From positions 1-27,125 of the forward strand of contig CATJRT010000063.1 of assembly GCA_949742895.1 (NCBI GenBank): DNA of 27,125 bases, given 5' to 3'. Below are positions 23,626 to 27,125 of the stretch, piece after piece (the first letter of the stretch is position 1; each line of letters starts with the position of its first letter). The position numbers were made by a program, and so were the translations under genes. Source of the stretch: an uncultured Eubacteriales bacterium (GTDB lineage: Bacteria > Bacillota_A > Clostridia > Oscillospirales > Oscillospiraceae). The notes beneath the pieces are model-generated. The model had not been told where the DNA came from. It did no database searches and saw only the letters and a program-made list of their open reading frames with translations.

Positions 23626-24930
23626 GTGAGTCAGGAAAAAATGAACGCGTCGCGGTCCGGCATCCTGCCGGAGCATGGACCGCTGGATGAAAACGGCAGA
23701 GAAATTCTGTTGTCGCTGAAAGATGTTGATATAACGTTTGGCAAAGGCGACAGCGCAGTTAGGGCAGTGCAGGAGGCGTCCTTTGATATTTACAAAGGTG
23801 AAACGTTCTCTTTGGTGGGCGAGTCCGGTTCCGGAAAAACCACTGTGGGACGTGCTGTCATTCGGGTTAATCCCCTGGCCAAGGGCGAAATCCAGTATAA
23901 GGGTGTGCGTATTTCCGGAAAAATTCCCCATGCGCTTGACCGGGAAGTGATCCGTAATATCCAGATGGTGTTCCAGGACCCGGCGGCGTCGCTGAACGAG
24001 CGCGCTACGGTGGATTACATCATTTCGGAGGGGCTTTATAACTTCCACCTGTTTGAGAATGAGGCGGACCGAGTGCATAAGGTGGAAACCATGATCGAGG
24101 AGGTGGGCCTGCTCCCTGAGCATCTGACCCGGTATCCCCATGAGTTTTCCGGTGGACAGCGCCAGCGTATTGGCATTGCCCGTGCCATGGTCATGGAGCC
24201 GGAGCTGGTAGTTGCGGACGAGCCGATTTCTGCTCTTGATGTGTCTATCCGTGCCCAGGTGCTCAACCTGATGAAGAAGTTCCAGGAGGAGAAGGGGCTG
24301 ACTTATCTGTTCATCGCCCATGATCTGTCCGTAGTGCGCTTCATCTCGGACCGGATCGGCGTTATTTACAAGGGACGCATTGTGGAGGTGGCAGAGGCAG
24401 AGGAGCTGTTCAACTTCCCGTTGCATCCCTACACCCATTCGTTGATTTCCGCTATCCCGATTCCCGATCCAGAGTTGGAGAAAAACAAGGTGTTGTATAC
24501 CTATGACCCAACTGTACACGACTATTCGGAGGATAAGCCGGAGTTTGTGTGCGTTGGTCACGATCACTATGTGTATGGAAATAAAAAGGAAATTGAGGAG
24601 TACAAGGCTATCCGGGAGAAGGATATTCCCCTCAAGCCTATTACCATTCGTGACCCCAATGCTCCGAACGAGGCCCATAAGGAAGCGGAGGATTCCAGCG
24701 TGTCTGAGGAGGAGTTCCTGATTCATCCGGCCCACGACACAGGGAGCATTTGGTACAAGATATTGTCTTTCTTCCTGCCTGTTCTGGGATTGATTGCTAT
24801 GGTTGTGTTCAACCATTTCCATCACACCAGGAACGCTAAGGCGTGCAAGAAGGGAGCAATCGCCGGTCTTATTACCTTGGCAGTCATTATTTTGATATTC
24901 CTGCTCCTGATTGCGTTGACGGTGATTTGA
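23626..24930 (+). CDS. OppF-like ABC ATPase with two C-terminal membrane helices
   Basis: 434 residues. The ATPase domain is normal: Walker A GESGSGKT (65-72), Q-loop [11 protein letters not shown] (Q117), signature FSGGQRQR (174-181), Walker B VVADE (195-199), H-loop His232, and the OppF ending '[20 protein letters not shown]'. After residue ~290 comes an acidic linker of about 85 residues. Two hydrophobic helices follow (about 375-396 and 410-433), with Lys-rich '[20 protein letters not shown]' between and in them. An ATPase subunit of an importer is normally a peripheral protein, so a membrane anchor is unusual. The helix pair looks like the two-helix module found in many small clostridial membrane proteins. 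GTG 23626 is preferred (AAGGAGGG at 23611-23618); ATG 23641 is possible. Confidence 0.88.
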   Translation: MSQEKMNASRSGILPEHGPLDENGREILLSLKDVDITFGKGDSAVRAVQEASFDIYKGETFSLVGESGSGKTTVGRAVIRVNPLAKGEIQYKGVRISGKIPHALDREVIRNIQMVFQDPAASLNERATVDYIISEGLYNFHLFENEADRVHKVETMIEEVGLLPEHLTRYPHEFSGGQRQRIGIARAMVMEPELVVADEPISALDVSIRAQVLNLMKKFQEEKGLTYLFIAHDLSVVRFISDRIGVIYKGRIVEVAEAEELFNFPLHPYTHSLISAIPIPDPELEKNKVLYTYDPTVHDYSEDKPEFVCVGHDHYVYGNKKEIEEYKAIREKDIPLKPITIRDPNAPNEAHKEAEDSSVSEEEFLIHPAHDTGSIWYKILSFFLPVLGLIAMVVFNHFHHTRNAKACKKGAIAGLITLAVIILIFLLLIALTVI

Positions 24931-24931
24931 A

Positions 24932-26200
24932 TTGGGCCGGACAGTGAAGGACAATAGGGATCTGCCCCATCCCCGCCCGGTCAAAAAGATAGAGCTTTCT
25001 GCGGACAATACAAAACGGCGGATTATTGCGGCGGTTCTGTTTCTGCTGATTGGTGCGGTGGCGCTGGCCTATGCGTTTTTTAACCTGATTACTCCGGAAG
25101 CGGGATGGCAGGCCATTGAGGTCAGCAGCTCAGCGGGTGTTACCTGCGCCGATGAATTCGTATTTCTCTATGAGCTGGGCAGCAGCGGGGCGGCGGTCCA
25201 AGCGGAAAACCGTGCTGTTTCAATGCTCTATACGCAGGCGGCGCAGAAAGCATACCAGTTGTTTAACAGCGACGAGCGATTTGACGGCGTTACCAATGTA
25301 TATGACATGAACCGGCAGCCCAATCAGGTTTTGAAGGTTGACGAAACACTTTACCGGGCGTTTAATACAATTAAAACGGATGGGGACCGGACTATTTTTC
25401 TTGGTCCAGTTTATGCCCGGTATAATGATCTGTTTTTCTGTGAGGACGACGCACAGCTTATGGATTTTGATCCCCGGCTCAGCGAGAGTGTCCGTCAGGA
25501 GTACAGTGAGCTGGCTGCCTTTGCCGTTGATCCCACAGCCATCGATTTGCAGCTTTTAGGAGAAAATCAGGTACGTCTCTATGTGTCGGAGAATTATCTT
25601 GCCTATGCGGAGCAGGTGGGTATCGTAGACTTCATTGATTTTTCATGGATGAAAAATGCCTTTATTGTGGATTATTTGGCCCAGGTGATGACGGAGCATG
25701 GCTATACACATGGTTCCATCTCCAGCTATGACGGTTTCCTTTGCAACCTGGACGACAGGGATACCCTGTATTCCCTCAATCTGTTTGATCGTGTAGGCGG
25801 GGTTATTTATCAGGCGGCGTCCATGGAGTATGTTGGGGCAATGAGCGTGGTGTATTTGCGTGATTACCCCATCAACGATATGGATGAACTGCATTACTAC
25901 GAGTTGCGCAACGGCGAAATCCGCACACCCTACTTGGACGTTCAGGATGGGTTGTGCAAGAGTGCAGTGGGCGATTTGACCGCCTATTCCAGGACCTTGG
26001 GCTGTGCCGAGATATTGCTGCAAATCAGTCCGATTTATATTGCGGATGAGTTCCAAAAGCAGGCGCTTGATTCGTTGTCCGAAAGAGAGATTTATTCGAT
26101 TTACTGCGAAAACCAGGTGATTTTTGGAAACGACCCGGAATTGTCTCTTACCAGACTGTACGAAACAGACGAGCTCCATTACAGTGCAGTGCAAAAATGA
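24932..26200 (+). CDS. Membrane-anchored extracellular protein, possibly a diverged ApbE-like domain
   Basis: No firm family. The 422-residue protein starts at TTG 24932, one base after the OppF-like stop (GGTGA upstream); GTG 24944 is an alternative. A short basic N-terminus and one helix (30-52) imply that residues 53-422 are outside. Some stretches recall ApbE flavin transferases: 'LYTQAAQKAYQLFNSD', 'NVYDMNRQPNQVLKVDETLY', 'TIFLGPVYARYNDLFFCEDD', and 'SWMKNAFIVDYLAQVMTEHG', which would match the KGYAVD helix. The metal and FAD-binding residues are not clearly kept, so enzyme activity is doubtful. As the last gene of the Opp-like operon it is probably an accessory subunit, for example a ligand-delivery or permease-interacting protein. 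Base composition is more AT-rich than in the binding-protein gene. Confidence 0.7.
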   Translation: MGRTVKDNRDLPHPRPVKKIELSADNTKRRIIAAVLFLLIGAVALAYAFFNLITPEAGWQAIEVSSSAGVTCADEFVFLYELGSSGAAVQAENRAVSMLYTQAAQKAYQLFNSDERFDGVTNVYDMNRQPNQVLKVDETLYRAFNTIKTDGDRTIFLGPVYARYNDLFFCEDDAQLMDFDPRLSESVRQEYSELAAFAVDPTAIDLQLLGENQVRLYVSENYLAYAEQVGIVDFIDFSWMKNAFIVDYLAQVMTEHGYTHGSISSYDGFLCNLDDRDTLYSLNLFDRVGGVIYQAASMEYVGAMSVVYLRDYPINDMDELHYYELRNGEIRTPYLDVQDGLCKSAVGDLTAYSRTLGCAEILLQISPIYIADEFQKQALDSLSEREIYSIYCENQVIFGNDPELSLTRLYETDELHYSAVQK

Positions 26201-26205
26201 TATGG

Positions 26206-26258
26206 AAAGGGCCGCGCTTTTAACCGATTGAAACGGCTGGAGGCGCGGCCCTTTTGTT
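26206..26258 (+). terminator. Terminator of the Opp-like operon
   Basis: AAAGGGCCGCGC (26206-26217) pairs with GCGCGGCCCTTT (26243-26254) and is followed by TGTTTG. The intervening 25 bases include a small internal stem (AACCG with CGGCT-type pairing). It starts five bases after the last stop. Confidence 0.88.
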
Positions 26259-26301
26259 TGCAGAAGAGGAGAAACATTGAATTCTCAATGCCTTCAACGG
26301 C

Positions 26302-26330
26302 TTGAACCTCTATAAAATTTGTGATATAAT
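26302..26330 (+). promoter_or_regulatory. Promoter of the PAS-domain gene
   Basis: TTGAAC (26302-26307), 17 bases, and TATAAT (26325-26330) with a TGA extension just before the -10. The leader to ATG 26399 is about 62 bases. Confidence 0.85.
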
Positions 26331-26398
26331 ATTAAACTTCTCCAAAGTTCGGATGCGTAAAAAGAGGCTGGTTTTAAGGCCACAGGGGGCGGAAAACG

Positions 26399-27125
26399 AT
26401 GCAACCCAAAAGGCAGAAGAAACAGACCGGTGTTTTTGCCATAGTGGGCATAATTGTGCTGGTGGTGCTTATTGTTATTGCAGTAGTATGGGTGGTAGGC
26501 GATGGCAAAACAGGCACAGGTCAGACAGCTTACATACTGGAGAAAATAGGGGTGAAATCTCCGGAGGCGCTGTATAGGTTTTTGGTTCAGATGGTTGTAG
26601 TAGCAGTTACGGTGCTTCTGGCATTTTTGATACTGGGGCATCGGTCTAAGAAAAATGCAAGGATTATTCTGGATCAGGAAAAGGTGGACAAGGACCGGCT
26701 TATGGCTGCGATTGCCCAGATTGAACGGGAACGGACAGCAATGGAAAATATCCAAGCGGCCTTGGGATCCGGTCCCTGGAGCATGGAGTTTAACGAGCAT
26801 GGAGAGATTATCTCCTGCGTCTGGACCGATGTGTTTCGAAATATGCTGGGATACGAGGGTGAGGAAGATTTTCCCAATAGGCTGGATTCCTGGTCGAATT
26901 TGCTGCATGAAGAGGATAAAGAGTATGTGATGAAGGAATACTGGGACACGGTAAGAGACTACACCGGCCAGAAGACCTATGATGTAAAATACCGCCTTCT
27001 CACCAAAAATGCAGGGTGGAGATGGTTCCATGCGGCTGGCCGCTTGTCCAGAAGGGAGGATGGTTCTCCGGTTACTTTTGTAGGCTTTTTTATAGATATT
27101 GATGATAAGAAGAGGATGGAGGCAC
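26399..27125 (+). CDS. Membrane-bound PAS-domain sensor protein, N-terminal part
   Basis: The frame runs from ATG 26399 off the end of the window (242 codons seen). There are two membrane helices: 'AIVGIIVLVVLIVIAVVWVV' (14-33) and a second with 'FLVQMVVVAVTVLLAFLIL'. They flank a short external loop. A signalling-type coiled linker (about 80-120) follows, then a PAS_3-like domain: 'GPWSMEFNEHGEIISCVWTD', 'FRNMLGYEGEEDFPNRLDSW', 'SNLLHEEDKEYVM', 'YRLLTKNAGWRWFHAAGRLS' and 'VTFVGFFIDIDDKKRMEA'. The output domain (GGDEF, kinase or chemoreceptor) lies beyond the window. The ribosome site is only fair (GGGGGCGG). It has its own promoter, so a link to the Opp-like operon rests on position alone. 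Confidence 0.8.
   Translation, partial: MQPKRQKKQTGVFAIVGIIVLVVLIVIAVVWVVGDGKTGTGQTAYILEKIGVKSPEALYRFLVQMVVVAVTVLLAFLILGHRSKKNARIILDQEKVDKDRLMAAIAQIERERTAMENIQAALGSGPWSMEFNEHGEIISCVWTDVFRNMLGYEGEEDFPNRLDSWSNLLHEEDKEYVMKEYWDTVRDYTGQKTYDVKYRLLTKNAGWRWFHAAGRLSRREDGSPVTFVGFFIDIDDKKRMEA

Overview
The window looks like chromosomal DNA of a GC-rich Gram-positive anaerobe, most likely a gut member of the Clostridia (Oscillospiraceae type, such as Flavonifractor or Intestinimonas relatives). The reasons are strong AGGAGG ribosome sites, sigma-A promoters, lipoprotein-type solute-binding proteins, a two-subunit iron-sulphur fumarase-type dehydratase, TRAP and Opp transporters, and the style of the proteins. 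The genus is inference. No rRNA, tRNA, CRISPR array, integrase or insertion sequence was seen.

Layout. (1) 1-1843, plus strand: the end of a TelA-type protein, a TPM-domain protein and a membrane-anchored Pro/Gly-rich repeat protein, closed by a strong terminator. (2) 2015-3900: a Na/Pi-cotransporter/PhoU fusion with its own promoter and a terminator shared with the convergent neighbour. (3) 3901-7860, minus strand: a heterodimeric ABC exporter preceded by a consensus promoter, a 35-codon leader ORF and an intrinsic terminator before the first structural gene, which is the layout of ribosome-mediated attenuation. (4) 7880-11864, minus strand: a TRAP transporter (dctP, dctQ, dctM) followed by an amidohydrolase-2 family putative decarboxylase. 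Divergent from it (12106-15270) are a PucR-type regulator and the alpha and beta subunits of a fumarase/tartrate-dehydratase-type enzyme. Together these look like one uptake and catabolism locus for an organic acid or related compound. (5) 15312-16377: a 34-codon remnant of a BlaI/MecI/CopY repressor, then cutC, whose promoter starts inside the remnant. (6) 16522-26258: an oligopeptide-type ABC importer operon with a perfect consensus promoter and a long structured leader. (7) 26302-end: the start of a membrane PAS-domain sensor protein.

The most unusual part is region 6. Nearly every component of this Opp system departs from the textbook form. The binding protein carries near its N-terminus what looks like the C-terminal segment of the family 5 fold, and it stops where that segment should begin, so it reads as a circular permutation. 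The OppB-like permease has about 270 extracellular residues. The OppD-like ATPase has a roughly 240-residue charged, helical insertion between Walker A and the Q-loop. The OppF-like ATPase ends in two transmembrane helices. The last gene is an unrecognised membrane-anchored extracellular protein with faint ApbE-like features. Two long hairpins separate the binding protein from the permeases. I infer a remodelled peptide importer with a dedicated accessory protein; its substrate is unknown.
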